Source: QHXQ01 sp036389395 (GTDB lineage Bacteria > Acidobacteriota > Blastocatellia > Pyrinomonadales > Pyrinomonadaceae). From it: a stretch of DNA of 64,000 nucleotides. The position numbers and the translations under genes were made by a program. The stretch spans positions 62,001 to 126,000 of the forward strand of contig DASVPY010000098.1 in the NCBI GenBank assembly GCA_036389395.1, written 5' to 3'. Below are positions 25,276 to 33,854 of the stretch, piece by piece; the first letter of the stretch is position 1, and every line of letters begins with the position of its first letter. Below the pieces are notes generated by a model. It was given only the letters and a program-made list of their open reading frames with translations. It had not been told where the DNA came from and ran no database searches.

Positions 25276-25440
25276 AAAGCAGAAGCCAGTAGTCAGTAGT
25301 CAGTGGTCAGTGGTCAGTAGTCAGTGGTCAGTGGTCAGTGGTCAGTGGTCAGTGATTAGTTGTTAATGGTTAGTTGTTAGCGGCTGTTCTTCTGCGGGCT
25401 TGTCTTCTTCCGGCTTCTGGCTTCTGGCTTCCGGCTTCTG
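25276..25440. repeat. Tandem and palindromic repeat, GTCAGTG type running into ntrY
   Basis: From 25285 GTCAGTAGTCAGTGGTCAGT units repeat about ten times, then TTAGTTGTTAATGG units. From about 25395 CGGCTTCTGGCTTCTGGCTT units run inside the 3' end of the kinase gene (stop at 25363). The kinase C-terminus is therefore encoded by repeat DNA. Confidence 0.75.
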
Positions 25441-27774
25441 CACTTCGTCCGTCACCGGCAGCTCGATGATGAAGCGCGCGCCGCGGGGGCGGTTGGCTTC
25501 GGCGCGGATGCGGCCGCCGTGGTCGGCGACGATGCGTTGGACGATGGCGAGACCGAGACCCGTGCCGCGGCCGCGCGTCGAGAAGTAGGGCTGGAAGAGG
25601 CGCGGGAAGTCGGCGCTGGCGATGCCGTGCCCCGTGTCCGCAACTTCGACGAGGAGGAGACCGCGCGCCGGGTCGTGTCCGGTGGCGACGGTGACGCGGT
25701 GCGGGCCTGCGCCGCCGTTGTGCCCGGTCACACCGCCGTTGTGCTCGGCCGCGCCGCCGTTGGCCGCCGCGCCGTTCGGGTCGGACGTGGCTTCGAGGGC
25801 GTTGTCAATGAGGTTGACGAGGACGCGGCGCATCTGTTCGGCGTCGAGCATGGCGAGCGGCAGGGCGTGCGCGAGCCGCACGTCGAGGCGCACGCCGTCG
25901 AGCCGATCCTCGTAGAGCGCGACGGCCTGGCGCGCGATCTCGTTGAGGTCGGCCGGCGCGGGGCGCGCGTGCGGCAGCCGGGCGAAGCGCGAGAACTCGT
26001 CCACCATCGCCTTGAGGCCCGCCACCTCGCGCGTGATCGTCGCCGTGCATTCGGCGACCACGCGCGCGACGCGCTCGCGCTCGGCGCGCTCGTCCGTCGG
26101 CGTCTGCCCGTTGCCGTTCGCGCGCGCGGCGACGTGGCGGGCGATGCGCTCGGCGGAGAGTTGGATCGGCGTGAGCGGGTTCTTGATCTCGTGCGCCATG
26201 CGGCGCGCGACCTCGCTCCACGCGGCGGCGCGCTGCGCGGCCAGCAGTTCCGACAAGTCTTCGATCACGATGACGACGCCGCGCGGCGCGGACGCGGGTT
26301 GGCCCAGCGCGGTCGCCGTCAGCGCGACGGGCAGACCCGCGCCTTCGGGGCTGACGGCGCGCGCCAACTCCATCTGCCAGGCGGCGCGGCCCGTGCGGCG
26401 CGCGCGCAGCAGCACGCGCTCAAGGATGATGCGATCTTCGGGCGTCGTGATCTCGCCGAGCGGCGTGCCCGGCGTCGGCGCGGCCGCGAGTCGCAGCATG
26501 AGGAGCGCGGCCGCGTTGATCGTCGTCACGCGGTTCTGCTCGTCGAGCGAGACGACGCCGGTCGAGAGCGACTCAAGGACGGTCTCGATGTAGTTGCGCC
26601 GCTCGGCGAGCGCGAGGTTCTTGTCGCGCAACTCGGTCGCGCCCGCCTCGATGCGCGCGCGGTTCTCGGCGAGCTGCGCGGTCATCTGGTTGAAGGAGGC
26701 GGCGAGCAGCGCCAGTTCGTCCTCGGCCGGCGCGGTGACGCGGTGCGCGAGGTTGCCGCGCGCCACCTCGTCCGACGCCTCGGCGAGCGCGCGGATGGGC
26801 GTGGCGAAGCCGCGCGCCAGGTGAATCGCCGCCCACGTGACGGCGAACAGGAGCAGCAGCGTCAACAGCCCCAAGGTCGTCAGCCCCAACATGCGTATGC
26901 GGCGCTGACCGCGGCGCAACTCCTCGAAACGTTCCGCGCCGGAGACGATGTTGTCGAGCCGCGGGTTGGTCTGGCTCGCGCGCACGGCGACCAGCATGCG
27001 GCCGTCGGCGAGCGGCGCGGCGTCGGCGATGAGGCCGGCGGCGGTGAGCAGCGGCAGGCGCGTCTGCGCGTCGCTCTGCGCGCGCCAGTTGGCGGTCTTG
27101 AGCGCGGCGACCAGTTCCTTGCTCTCGTAAAATGTCGTGCCCTCGCGCCAGTGAAAATCCACGTCGCCGAGACCGTCCGCGCCGCCCGTGCCGAGCGCGG
27201 CGAAGTTGCCTTCGGCGAGCAGGCGGGGCCAGTCGGGCGTCTCGCCGCGCGCGAGTTGGAGGTCGAGCGCGCGGGCGGTCAACTGCGTCGCCTCGCGCAA
27301 GCCTTGCGTCCGCTGTTGCAGGTCTTCGGCGCGGGCGAGCTTGGCCTCGCGCACCACGTCTTCGGGCAGTCGCCCGAACATCTTTTCGAGCGTGCGGTTG
27401 AAGAAGAAGTAGGAGAAGACCGCCATCGCCGTGATGGGCAGCAGGCTGACGGTGATGAAGTAGACGACGAGCCGCGTCTTGATCTTCGAGCCGAGCACGC
27501 GCGCGCGCCGCTCGCGGCGCAGCTTCAGCAGGTTGCGGACGAAGATGAAGGCGAAGACGACGAAGGCGACGAAGTTGAGCGACGAGAGTGCGTAGAGGAT
27601 GAGCGTGTCGCTCGCCGTGTCGGGCGTGACGAACTCCCACAGCCCGAAGACCTGCTGGGCCAGCAGCACGCACAGGAGCGCCAGCACCAGCCCGCCGAGC
27701 AGCCACGGCGCGCCGCGCCGCCGCGCCTGCGGCTCAAGCTTGCTCTCGTCGTGTGGCGTCGTGTCGTCGCTCAT
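25363..27774 (-). CDS. ntrY: NtrY-like membrane histidine kinase
   Basis: 803 aa from the ATG at 27774. Two to three N-terminal membrane segments and a periplasmic or extracytoplasmic loop lead to another segment (LTTLGLLTLLLLFAVTWAA). Then come a HAMP domain, a PAS domain (ETVLESLSTGVVSLDEQ), HisKA with His528 in MAHEIKNPLTPIQ, and HATPase (NLIDNALEAT; VADTGHGI; GRGTGLGLAIVQRI). Between the N and G1 boxes is a low-complexity insert rich in Asn, Gly and His (NGGAAEHNGGVTGHNGG), encoded by short DNA repeats at about 25700-25790. The last 25 residues (KPEARSQKPEEDKPAEEQPL) come from the intergenic repeat. It is paired with ntrX downstream. Confidence 0.9.
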   Translation of the reverse strand: MSDDTTPHDESKLEPQARRRGAPWLLGGLVLALLCVLLAQQVFGLWEFVTPDTASDTLILYALSSLNFVAFVVFAFIFVRNLLKLRRERRARVLGSKIKTRLVVYFITVSLLPITAMAVFSYFFFNRTLEKMFGRLPEDVVREAKLARAEDLQQRTQGLREATQLTARALDLQLARGETPDWPRLLAEGNFAALGTGGADGLGDVDFHWREGTTFYESKELVAALKTANWRAQSDAQTRLPLLTAAGLIADAAPLADGRMLVAVRASQTNPRLDNIVSGAERFEELRRGQRRIRMLGLTTLGLLTLLLLFAVTWAAIHLARGFATPIRALAEASDEVARGNLAHRVTAPAEDELALLAASFNQMTAQLAENRARIEAGATELRDKNLALAERRNYIETVLESLSTGVVSLDEQNRVTTINAAALLMLRLAAAPTPGTPLGEITTPEDRIILERVLLRARRTGRAAWQMELARAVSPEGAGLPVALTATALGQPASAPRGVVIVIEDLSELLAAQRAAAWSEVARRMAHEIKNPLTPIQLSAERIARHVAARANGNGQTPTDERAERERVARVVAECTATITREVAGLKAMVDEFSRFARLPHARPAPADLNEIARQAVALYEDRLDGVRLDVRLAHALPLAMLDAEQMRRVLVNLIDNALEATSDPNGAAANGGAAEHNGGVTGHNGGAGPHRVTVATGHDPARGLLLVEVADTGHGIASADFPRLFQPYFSTRGRGTGLGLAIVQRIVADHGGRIRAEANRPRGARFIIELPVTDEVQKPEARSQKPEEDKPAEEQPLTTNH

Positions 27775-27836
27775 AACGTGGGCGAGAGAGTTTACCACGC
27801 ACGCGCGCCGCCGCACACGCACGAGGATTTATCTCT

Positions 27837-27924
27837 GTGCCCCCTCTGTGTCCTCTGTGTCTCTGTGGTGAATTAAGAGTCGGCGGCATTAACCACAGAG
27901 ACACAGAGGACACAGAGGGGGCAC
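27837..27924. repeat. Perfect 33-bp palindromic repeat, CACAGAG type
   Basis: Arm 27837-27869 is the exact reverse complement of 27892-27924, with a 22-nt loop. The right arm begins ACCACAGAGACACAGAGGAC. It lies between the divergent ntrY and CPBP genes, so it is not a terminator for either; it is close to both 5' ends. Confidence 0.8.
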
Positions 27925-27978
27925 GGAGGGTCAGTCACACTCACGCCGCCCCGCGGGACGCGGCCGGTGCGTTTCGGC

Positions 27979-27984
27979 TACAAT
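27979..27984 (+). promoter_or_regulatory. Possible -10 box for the CPBP gene
   Basis: TACAAT at 27979-27984, 27 bp before the ATG at 28011. No good -35 is visible 17 bp upstream. Confidence 0.35.
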
Positions 27985-28010
27985 CACCGCCGGCCCGCGA
28001 CGTTGACGCT

Positions 28011-28997
28011 ATGACGCTACTCGACATCTTTCTCAACCGGCGCGACCGGCTGCGCGCCGGCTGGCGCTTCCTGATTTTCGCCGCGCTCTACGCCGCGGCC
28101 GCTTCCGCCATCGCCGTCGCCGTCGTCGCGCTCGTCGCGTTGGCGACGCACGAGACGACCGCAGGGGCCTTGCGCCGCCTGTCGGGCTGGCCGGGCCTCG
28201 TCTTGCAGTTCGTGCTGCTGTTCGGCCCGGCCGTGCTGCTCGGCTGGGGCTGCGGGCGCGTGCTCGACGGCGTGCCGTGGCGCGCGCAAGGCTGGGCGGT
28301 GCATCGCGGCTGGGTGCGCGACTTGCTCCTCGGCACGCTCCTCGGCGCGGCCGCGCTCACGCTCGCGGCGCTCGTCGCAACGGCCGCGGGCGGCTTCCAC
28401 TTCGGCGTGGGCGCGCCGGGCCTGACGCGCGACTTCGCCAAGACGTTCGTCGGCGCGGCGGGCGTCTACGTCCTGCTCGCGGCGGGCGAAGAGGCCCTGT
28501 TCCGCGGCTACCCTTTGCAGACGCTCCTGCGCTCGTGGCCCGTCCTGCTGGCGGTCGTGCCCTCGTCGGTGCTGTTCGCCTACGCGCACCTGACGAACCC
28601 GAACCTGCCGGGCGGCTACCTGCGCGCCGTCATGTTCACGAACACGGCGCTCGCGGGCGTCTGGCTCGCGGTCGGGTTCTGGCGCACGCGCAGCATGTGG
28701 CTGCCGCTGGGCTTGCACTGGGGTTGGAACTGGACGATGGGATCGCTCCTGGGTCTGCCCGTGAGCGGCATCACGAGTCTGACGCGCGCGCCGCTGCTGC
28801 GCGCGACCGACAGAGGCCCGGCGTGGCTGACGGGCGGCGCGTACGGTCTCGAAGGCGGGCTGGCTTGCACCGCCGCGCTCGTCGCCGCCATCATCTTCGT
28901 CTGGCGCACGCGCCTGTTCCGGCCCGCCGCAGAGCTGCGCCGCTACACCGACGGCGAGCAGCCCGCGGCGACCCCGGTTGCGAGTTTCGCTGATTGA
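28011..28997 (+). CDS. CPBP-family intramembrane metalloprotease
   Basis: 328 aa, about eight hydrophobic segments. The family motifs are AGEEALFRGYPLQTLL (the EExxxR motif), FAYAHLTNPN (HxxxN) and GLHWGWNWTMGSL (the third His). This is the CAAX protease / bacteriocin-processing (Abi) superfamily, which cuts within the membrane. The start is the ATG at 28011; the upstream frame runs through a repeat. The substrate is unknown. It overlaps or nearly abuts the next membrane-protein gene. Confidence 0.88.
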   Translation: MTLLDIFLNRRDRLRAGWRFLIFAALYAAAASAIAVAVVALVALATHETTAGALRRLSGWPGLVLQFVLLFGPAVLLGWGCGRVLDGVPWRAQGWAVHRGWVRDLLLGTLLGAAALTLAALVATAAGGFHFGVGAPGLTRDFAKTFVGAAGVYVLLAAGEEALFRGYPLQTLLRSWPVLLAVVPSSVLFAYAHLTNPNLPGGYLRAVMFTNTALAGVWLAVGFWRTRSMWLPLGLHWGWNWTMGSLLGLPVSGITSLTRAPLLRATDRGPAWLTGGAYGLEGGLACTAALVAAIIFVWRTRLFRPAAELRRYTDGEQPAATPVASFAD

Positions 28998-29001
28998 AAA
29001 C

Positions 29002-29028
29002 CTTTGCGGGCCGCGAAGGGCCGCAAAG
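29002..29028. repeat. TTTGCGG hairpin repeat
   Basis: CTTTGCGG (29002-29009) pairs with CCGCAAAG (29021-29028). The same sequence block recurs in the element at 47330-47412. It lies between the CPBP stop and the GDT1 start. Confidence 0.6.
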
Positions 29029-29043
29029 AAAGCGACAACTATC

Positions 29044-29640
29044 GTGCAGGCAATAATCCCAATTCTGTTCGCCACCTACGGCGCGGTCTTTTTGGCCGAA
29101 GTGGCCGGCGACAAGCTGCTGTACACGACCGGCGTGCTGGCGACGCGCTACCGCACCGCGCCCGTCATGCTCGGCATGGCCTTGGCCTTCATGCTGAAGA
29201 TGGGCGTGGCGGTGCTGGTCGGCCAGGCCATCGGCACGCTGCCGCCGCTGCTGGTCGCGGGTCTCGCCGCGGCGAGTTTCCTCGGCGTGGCCTACGCGGT
29301 CTGGCGCAAGCCCGCCGAGACCGGCGCGACGAAAGCGCCGCACGGCACGTCGCGGGCGGCGCTCGTCTCCTTCGCCACGATCTTTTTCTCGGAGTGGGGC
29401 GACGTGGGTCAGATCACGGCGGCGACGCTGGCGGCGCGCTACGGGCTGCCGCTCGTGGTCTGGGCGGGCGCGGTCGGCGCGATGATCACGAAGGGCGTGC
29501 TGGCGGCGTCGGTCGGCGCGGGGCTGCGGCGCTGGATTCAGCGGCGCGTCTCGCCGCGCGTCGTCCGCTACTGCGGCGTCGGGCTGCTGCTCCTGCTCGG
29601 CGTGCTCTCCGTCGTCGAGATACTGACGGAACGCCACTGA
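29044..29640 (+). CDS. GDT1/TMEM165-family (UPF0016) cation transporter
   Basis: 198 aa from GTG 29044; a longer start at 28978 would overlap the preceding gene. The family has two repeated motifs of the form E-x-G-D-K/R: here AEVAGDKLLYTT (Glu19, Asp23) and FSEWGDVGQITAATLA, each leading a half of three membrane segments. Such proteins move Mn2+ or Ca2+ across the membrane. The two halves are separated by a polar linker (WRKPAETGATKAPHG). Identity is good; the ion is not determined. Confidence 0.88.
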   Translation: MQAIIPILFATYGAVFLAEVAGDKLLYTTGVLATRYRTAPVMLGMALAFMLKMGVAVLVGQAIGTLPPLLVAGLAAASFLGVAYAVWRKPAETGATKAPHGTSRAALVSFATIFFSEWGDVGQITAATLAARYGLPLVVWAGAVGAMITKGVLAASVGAGLRRWIQRRVSPRVVRYCGVGLLLLLGVLSVVEILTERH

Positions 29641-29657
29641 CGCGCGCGAGACATGGG

Positions 29658-30848
29658 ATGTCAACGACGAGTTTGAAGGTCTCCAAGCAGGCGCATTCGG
29701 CCGCCATCAAGTTCATCGTCTGCTTCGGCTTCGTCAGCCTGTGCGCGGACATGACCTACGAGGGCGCGCACAGCATCATCGGCCCGTTCCTCAAAGACCT
29801 CGGCGCGAGCGCCGCGCAGGTCGGCCTCATCGCCGGCCTCGGCGAGATGCTGGCGGCGAGCCTGCGCCTGTTCTCGGGCCGACTCGCCGACCGCACGCGC
29901 GCCTACTGGACGATCACCACGCTGGGCTACGTCCTGAACCTGCTCGTCGTGCCGACGCTCGCGCTCGTGGGCAGTTGGCAGGCGGCGGCGCTGCTCGTCA
30001 TAGTCGAGCGCACGGGCAAGAGCCTGCGCGGGCCTGCGCGCGACGTGCTGCTGACGGAGGCGACCGACGTGGTCGGGCACGGCTGGGGCTTCGGCGTCCA
30101 CGCGGCGTTCGACCAGGTGGGCGCGGTCGCGGGGCCTTTGCTGATGGCGGCGTCGGTGGCGCGCACGCAGCATTTCGGGCCGGCCTTCTGGTGGCTCGCG
30201 CCGCCCGCCGCGGGTGCGTTCGTCGCGCTGATCGTGGCGCGCGCCTTCCGCCCGCAGCGCCCGCCAGAGCCGCCGCCGCAAGTCGCGCAGGTCATCCCGC
30301 GCGTCTTCTGGTTCTACGTCATGGCGGCGGGTCTGCTCGCGCTCGGCTTCGTGGACTTCCCTCTGCTCGCGTACCACCTGGAGAAGCAACGCCTGGCCGC
30401 GCCCGCCGCCATCCCGCTGCTCTACGCGGGCGCGATGGGCGTGACGGGGCTGACGGCTTTGATCTTCGGCCGGTTGTTCGACCGCTACGGGATACAGGTG
30501 TTGACGTTCGGCGTGCTGGTGTCGCTGCTGGCGCTGCCGCTGGGCTTCTTAGGCGGGGCGCGGGGCGTGGTGGCGGGCGTGGCGTGCTGGGCGACGGGCT
30601 TGGGCGCGCAGGACGCGACGCTGCGCTCAGGCATCGCGCAGGTCGTCTCGATGAAGAAGCGGGGCAGCGCGTTCGGCTCGTTCAACGCGGTCTACGGCGT
30701 CATGTGGTTCTTGGGCAGCGTCGCCATGGGGCTGCTGTACGATCACTCGTTGGTGTTGCTGGTCGCCTTCGGCGTCGCCGCGCAACTCGCCGCCGCCTTC
30801 ATGTTCCTCTGGCTGCGCGGCCCGCTCCGGGCCGCCATCGCGCGTTGA
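29658..30848 (+). CDS. Major facilitator superfamily transporter
   Basis: 396 aa from the ATG at 29658 (MSTTSLKVSKQ). Twelve predicted membrane segments. FSGRLADRTRAYWTI is the MFS loop 2-3 signature (G-x-L-a-D-r-x-x-R-x). The substrate cannot be read from sequence. It follows the GDT1 gene by 17 bp and is probably co-transcribed with it. Confidence 0.88.
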   Translation: MSTTSLKVSKQAHSAAIKFIVCFGFVSLCADMTYEGAHSIIGPFLKDLGASAAQVGLIAGLGEMLAASLRLFSGRLADRTRAYWTITTLGYVLNLLVVPTLALVGSWQAAALLVIVERTGKSLRGPARDVLLTEATDVVGHGWGFGVHAAFDQVGAVAGPLLMAASVARTQHFGPAFWWLAPPAAGAFVALIVARAFRPQRPPEPPPQVAQVIPRVFWFYVMAAGLLALGFVDFPLLAYHLEKQRLAAPAAIPLLYAGAMGVTGLTALIFGRLFDRYGIQVLTFGVLVSLLALPLGFLGGARGVVAGVACWATGLGAQDATLRSGIAQVVSMKKRGSAFGSFNAVYGVMWFLGSVAMGLLYDHSLVLLVAFGVAAQLAAAFMFLWLRGPLRAAIAR

Positions 30849-30894
30849 GGGCGCAGCGAGTGCGGCGGTGACTGACTGTGGCGGGCGATACAGA

Positions 30895-30972
30895 TCAACA
30901 CAGAGGGCACAGAGTAGGCACGGAGGACACAGTTCTTACTGTGTCCTCCGTGGCCCTCGGCACCTCCGTGTT
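30895..30972. repeat. Palindromic repeat, CACAGAG type
   Basis: A core hairpin has perfect 14-bp arms, ACGGAGGACACAGT (30920-30933) and ACTGTGTCCTCCGT (30938-30951), with a 4-nt loop. Imperfect outer units (CACAGAGGGCACAGAG; CCTCGGCACCTCCGTGT) extend it. It follows the MFS gene. Confidence 0.78.
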
Positions 30973-31023
30973 TACACCGGCCGCGCGCCTGAGCCGGCGC
31001 AGTCGTGGCCGGGCATAATTTCA

Positions 31024-31052
31024 TTGACACGCCTCGGTAACAGGAATATGCT
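31024..31052 (+). promoter_or_regulatory. Strong promoter before the 328-aa membrane-protein gene
   Basis: TTGACA (31024-31029), 17 bp spacer, TATGCT (31047-31052). It predicts a leader of about 355 nt up to the start at 31414. Confidence 0.6.
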
Positions 31053-31058
31053 TGCGGC

Positions 31059-31413
31059 GTTCCATGTCCAGTGAGAGTCCCGGCAGGCTCCCTTCTCGGT
31101 CACGAGAACCTTACGCTCATTTCTCAATTTAATTCTCGCAACTCGACGGCCGGTAAGCGTCCTTACCGGCCGGCAGGCGTTGTTCATAGCAGGCGTTGCC
31201 GCCAGGCGGCCGCGCGCAGGAATGGCAAACCTTTAGTAACTGAACAATCGAAGACTCAGCGCGACCGTCCACCTGAGAACAGTGTCGGAATAGTTTTAGG
31301 GACATCTGAGCAAAGGAGGTGCGGGCAGCATTGTTTCAGGATTCGCCCCCGCGTTCGACCCCCGTCGGCAGGTGCGCCTCATCCGAAAACTGATGTTGTC
31401 GTAACACGGAGTC
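31059..31413 (+). promoter_or_regulatory. Long structured leader
   Basis: About 355 nt without a large gene. CGGCCGGTAAG (31147-31157) and CTTACCGGCCG (31162-31172) make a perfect 11-bp stem with a 4-nt loop. A strong AGGAGG at 31315-31320 precedes a TTG (31331) that opens a 20-codon frame ending at 31393, a possible leader peptide. The layout suggests regulation before the main gene. I could not match a known riboswitch class. Confidence 0.4.
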
Positions 31414-32400
31414 ATGGGCGATCATCACTTCCTGATCCGGTATTCGTTCACCGGCGTCGTCCTGTTGTTGTTCGCGTTGGCCGGTTTATGGATCGTGAAC
31501 GGGAACGCGGCGGTGCAGGTGCTGGCGTTCCTCTTCACCGGCAGCGTGGCCATGGGGCCGGCGCTCATCTCCGCGCTCGCGACCATCCCGATCATCGGCG
31601 TCACGGTGCACGGCCTCTGCCTCCTGTACGCCTACGACATGCGCGGACACTCCTTCCCGGACACGGCCCGCAAGGTGGTGGCCGAGTACGTGCGCCGGCA
31701 GGCCATGGCCGAGTGCTTAACAACCGAACATCTCAGGTACGTTACGAATGTCATGGGGCAGAAAAACTTTTATTCGTCGCTGGCGGAATTCTCCACGATC
31801 ATAACGAGTGAGATAAGAGATTTCTGGCAGACGAATCTGCGCGGCCCCTTCCGTCGCCTGAGCGGCCCCTTCCGTCGCCGCGGGTCGCGCCCGGCAGGAG
31901 CCGAAGCAGAAGCTTCCGGCCGGGCGGACGCGAAAGAGCCGAGGCCCGTGCCCGACGATTCGCTCTTCGTGCTGCTCTACCACTGCACCGCGCCCCCGCA
32001 CCTCATCGAGTGGGCGAGGCGTAGGCGCGACTACCACTACCTGGGACTGAACTGGACGATAGCGTCGCTGCTCGGGATGTTCGTGGGCCTGAACTGCGCG
32101 TGGCTGTGGGCGGGCGAGCTACGTTACGCCGGCCACTGGAAGGCGTTCGGCGTCGCGCTCCTGCTCACCTTCTGGCTCGTCTGGATGGCGGGTGCGTTTT
32201 GGCTCTCACTACAGATGAAGCAGGACGTTGATTCGATGGAACTGGTCTGGGCCTGCATTACGTGTTCCGCGTCCGAGCCTAAGTTCAAGAGCAACTTCCT
32301 CTCGACGCTGGCGCTGGATCAGCAGCATGACTTTCAAGACCTGGTCGTGCCGCTGCGGAACTTACTGAACAGCTTAGACCGGCAGGGCGGGGCTTCTTAG
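31414..32400 (+). CDS. Unknown membrane protein, 328 aa
   Basis: Four hydrophobic segments: two near the N-terminus (TGVVLLLFALAGLWIV; LFTGSVAMGPALISALATIP), and two at about 215-265 (IASLLGMFVGLNCAWLWAG; GVALLLTFWLVWMAGAFWL). Between them is a cytoplasmic-type region with a duplicated RGPFRRL/SGPFRRR block encoded by a direct DNA repeat near 31843-31880, then an Ala/Glu-rich stretch. The C-terminus is soluble. I recognise no family. Confidence 0.65.
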   Translation: MGDHHFLIRYSFTGVVLLLFALAGLWIVNGNAAVQVLAFLFTGSVAMGPALISALATIPIIGVTVHGLCLLYAYDMRGHSFPDTARKVVAEYVRRQAMAECLTTEHLRYVTNVMGQKNFYSSLAEFSTIITSEIRDFWQTNLRGPFRRLSGPFRRRGSRPAGAEAEASGRADAKEPRPVPDDSLFVLLYHCTAPPHLIEWARRRRDYHYLGLNWTIASLLGMFVGLNCAWLWAGELRYAGHWKAFGVALLLTFWLVWMAGAFWLSLQMKQDVDSMELVWACITCSASEPKFKSNFLSTLALDQQHDFQDLVVPLRNLLNSLDRQGGAS

Positions 32401-32494
32401 AAGTTAAGGCACGGCCGGCTCCCTACGCGGGCGGGCGTCGAGGCGGCGCGGCGTCGTAAGGGGCCGAGCCTGATGCCCGCCCCTTTTCTCGCCG

Positions 32495-33670
32495 TCAAGT
32501 CCTCTGATCAATCGGCACGTACTTGAGGCCGCGCGGGCCTGTGTATTCGGCGCGCGGGCGGATGAGTTTGTTGTTGGCGTACTGTTCGAGGATGTGCCCC
32601 GTCCAGCCGGAGATGCGGCTGACGGCGAAGATGGGCGTGTAGAGGTCGAGCGCGATGCCCATCATGTAGTAGGTCGAGGCCGAGTAGAAGTCCACGTTCG
32701 CGTACATGCCCTTCGCCTGGTGCATCAACTCCTCGACGCGGCGCGAGATGTCGTGCCACTTCGGCTCGCCCTTGCGCTCGCCCATCTCCTGCGAGAACTG
32801 GCGCAGGTGCGTCGCGCGCGGGTCGGCCGTCTTGTAGACCGCGTGCCCGATGCCCATGATCTTGCGCCTCTCGGCGAGCGCCCGCCGGACGTACTCTTCG
32901 GCCCCTTCGACCGAGCCGATCTCCAAGAGCATCCGCATCACGTTCGTGTTCGCGCCGCCGTGCAGCGGCCCGGCGAGCGCGCCGAGCGCGGCCGTCACGG
33001 CGTTGTACATGTCTGCGAGCGTGCCGGCGACGACGCGCGCCGTGAACGTCGAGGCGTTCAACTCGTGATCGGCGTGCAGGATCAGGCACACGTCGAAGAT
33101 GCGCGCCTCGCGCTCGGCGGGCAACTCGCTCTTGAGCATGTAGAGGAAGTTCGCGGCGATGTTCAGGTCGGGGCGCGGCGTGATCAACTCCTGCCCGTTG
33201 CGCAGGCGATCAATGGCGGCGACGATGACGGGGAACTGCGCGGTCAGCCGCGTGGCCGTGCGCAGCGCGCCCGCGCGCGAGGTGTCGCGCGCCTGCGGGT
33301 CGAAGGCGGCGAGCGCCGAGACGGTCGTGCGCAGCACGTCCATCGGCTCCGTGCCTTCGGGGAAGCCGCGCATCAGGTCGAAGATTTTGGCCGGGACTTC
33401 GTAGCTCGCGGCGAGCGCGGCGCGCAACTCGTCCAACTCCGCCTGGCGCGGCAGACGCCCGTGCCAGAGCAGGAAGACGACCTCCTCGAAGGTCGAGTGC
33501 GCGGCCAGGTCGTGGATGTCGTAGCCCTGGTAGATCAGCTCGCCGCGCTCGCCGTTCACGTCGCCGATGGAACTGCTGGCGGCCACGACGCCGCGCAGAC
33601 CGGCCCCGCCCGCGGCGGCCGGGGCGCTCGCGCCCTTCGCAGCCCCCCCGCCTTCTTTCCCGTCGTCCAT
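32495..33670 (-). CDS. gltA: Citrate synthase
   Basis: 391 aa from the ATG at 33670. It condenses acetyl-CoA and oxaloacetate at the entry of the TCA cycle. Motifs: LRGVVAASSSIGDVNGERG at the start of the fold, the catalytic His regions HADHELNASTFTARV and GPLHGGANTNVMRML, GIGHAVYKTADPRA, and DFYSASTYYMMGI with the catalytic Asp. GWTGHILEQYANNKLIRP is the C-terminal CoA-binding signature. The N-terminal 25 residues are Gly/Ala-rich and probably disordered. A 2-methylcitrate synthase cannot be fully excluded, but no prp genes are near. Confidence 0.93.
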   Translation of the reverse strand: MDDGKEGGGAAKGASAPAAAGGAGLRGVVAASSSIGDVNGERGELIYQGYDIHDLAAHSTFEEVVFLLWHGRLPRQAELDELRAALAASYEVPAKIFDLMRGFPEGTEPMDVLRTTVSALAAFDPQARDTSRAGALRTATRLTAQFPVIVAAIDRLRNGQELITPRPDLNIAANFLYMLKSELPAEREARIFDVCLILHADHELNASTFTARVVAGTLADMYNAVTAALGALAGPLHGGANTNVMRMLLEIGSVEGAEEYVRRALAERRKIMGIGHAVYKTADPRATHLRQFSQEMGERKGEPKWHDISRRVEELMHQAKGMYANVDFYSASTYYMMGIALDLYTPIFAVSRISGWTGHILEQYANNKLIRPRAEYTGPRGLKYVPIDQRT

Positions 33671-33819
33671 GCTTTTGTCCTTAAACTGGTGTGCTGCAAC
33701 GAAGATAGCAAAGCAGTCAGGGCGTGACAAGTGAGTAGTCGCACGGGGCGGGCGTTAACGGCCTGAGCGGCAACTTCGACGCCGCGCCCGGCGCAACCGG
33801 ACTGCAACCAAAAAGTAAT
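33671..33819. other. Intergenic between citrate synthase and the next promoter
   Basis: The upstream region of the citrate synthase gene. I see no clear minus-strand promoter or hairpin. Confidence 0.35.
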
Positions 33820-33848
33820 TTGACACCCTCCGGGCGCGGGTGTACTGT
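33820..33848 (+). promoter_or_regulatory. Promoter for the secreted 760-aa protein
   Basis: TTGACA (33820-33825), 17 bp spacer, TACTGT (33843-33848), with TG just before the -10. It predicts a leader of about 420 nt. Confidence 0.58.
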
Positions 33849-33854
33849 GCGCTC

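Noticed and set aside
25280..25360. CRISPR-like array impression from regular GTCAGTGGTCAGT units
   Set aside because: The units are 7-10 bp and contiguous, there are no spacers, and no cas genes are near. It is a tandem repeat.
25519..27876. A 785-aa plus-strand open frame opposite the histidine kinase
   Set aside because: It is Arg/Gly/Val low-complexity, runs through the repeat element at 27837, and has no start context. A shadow.
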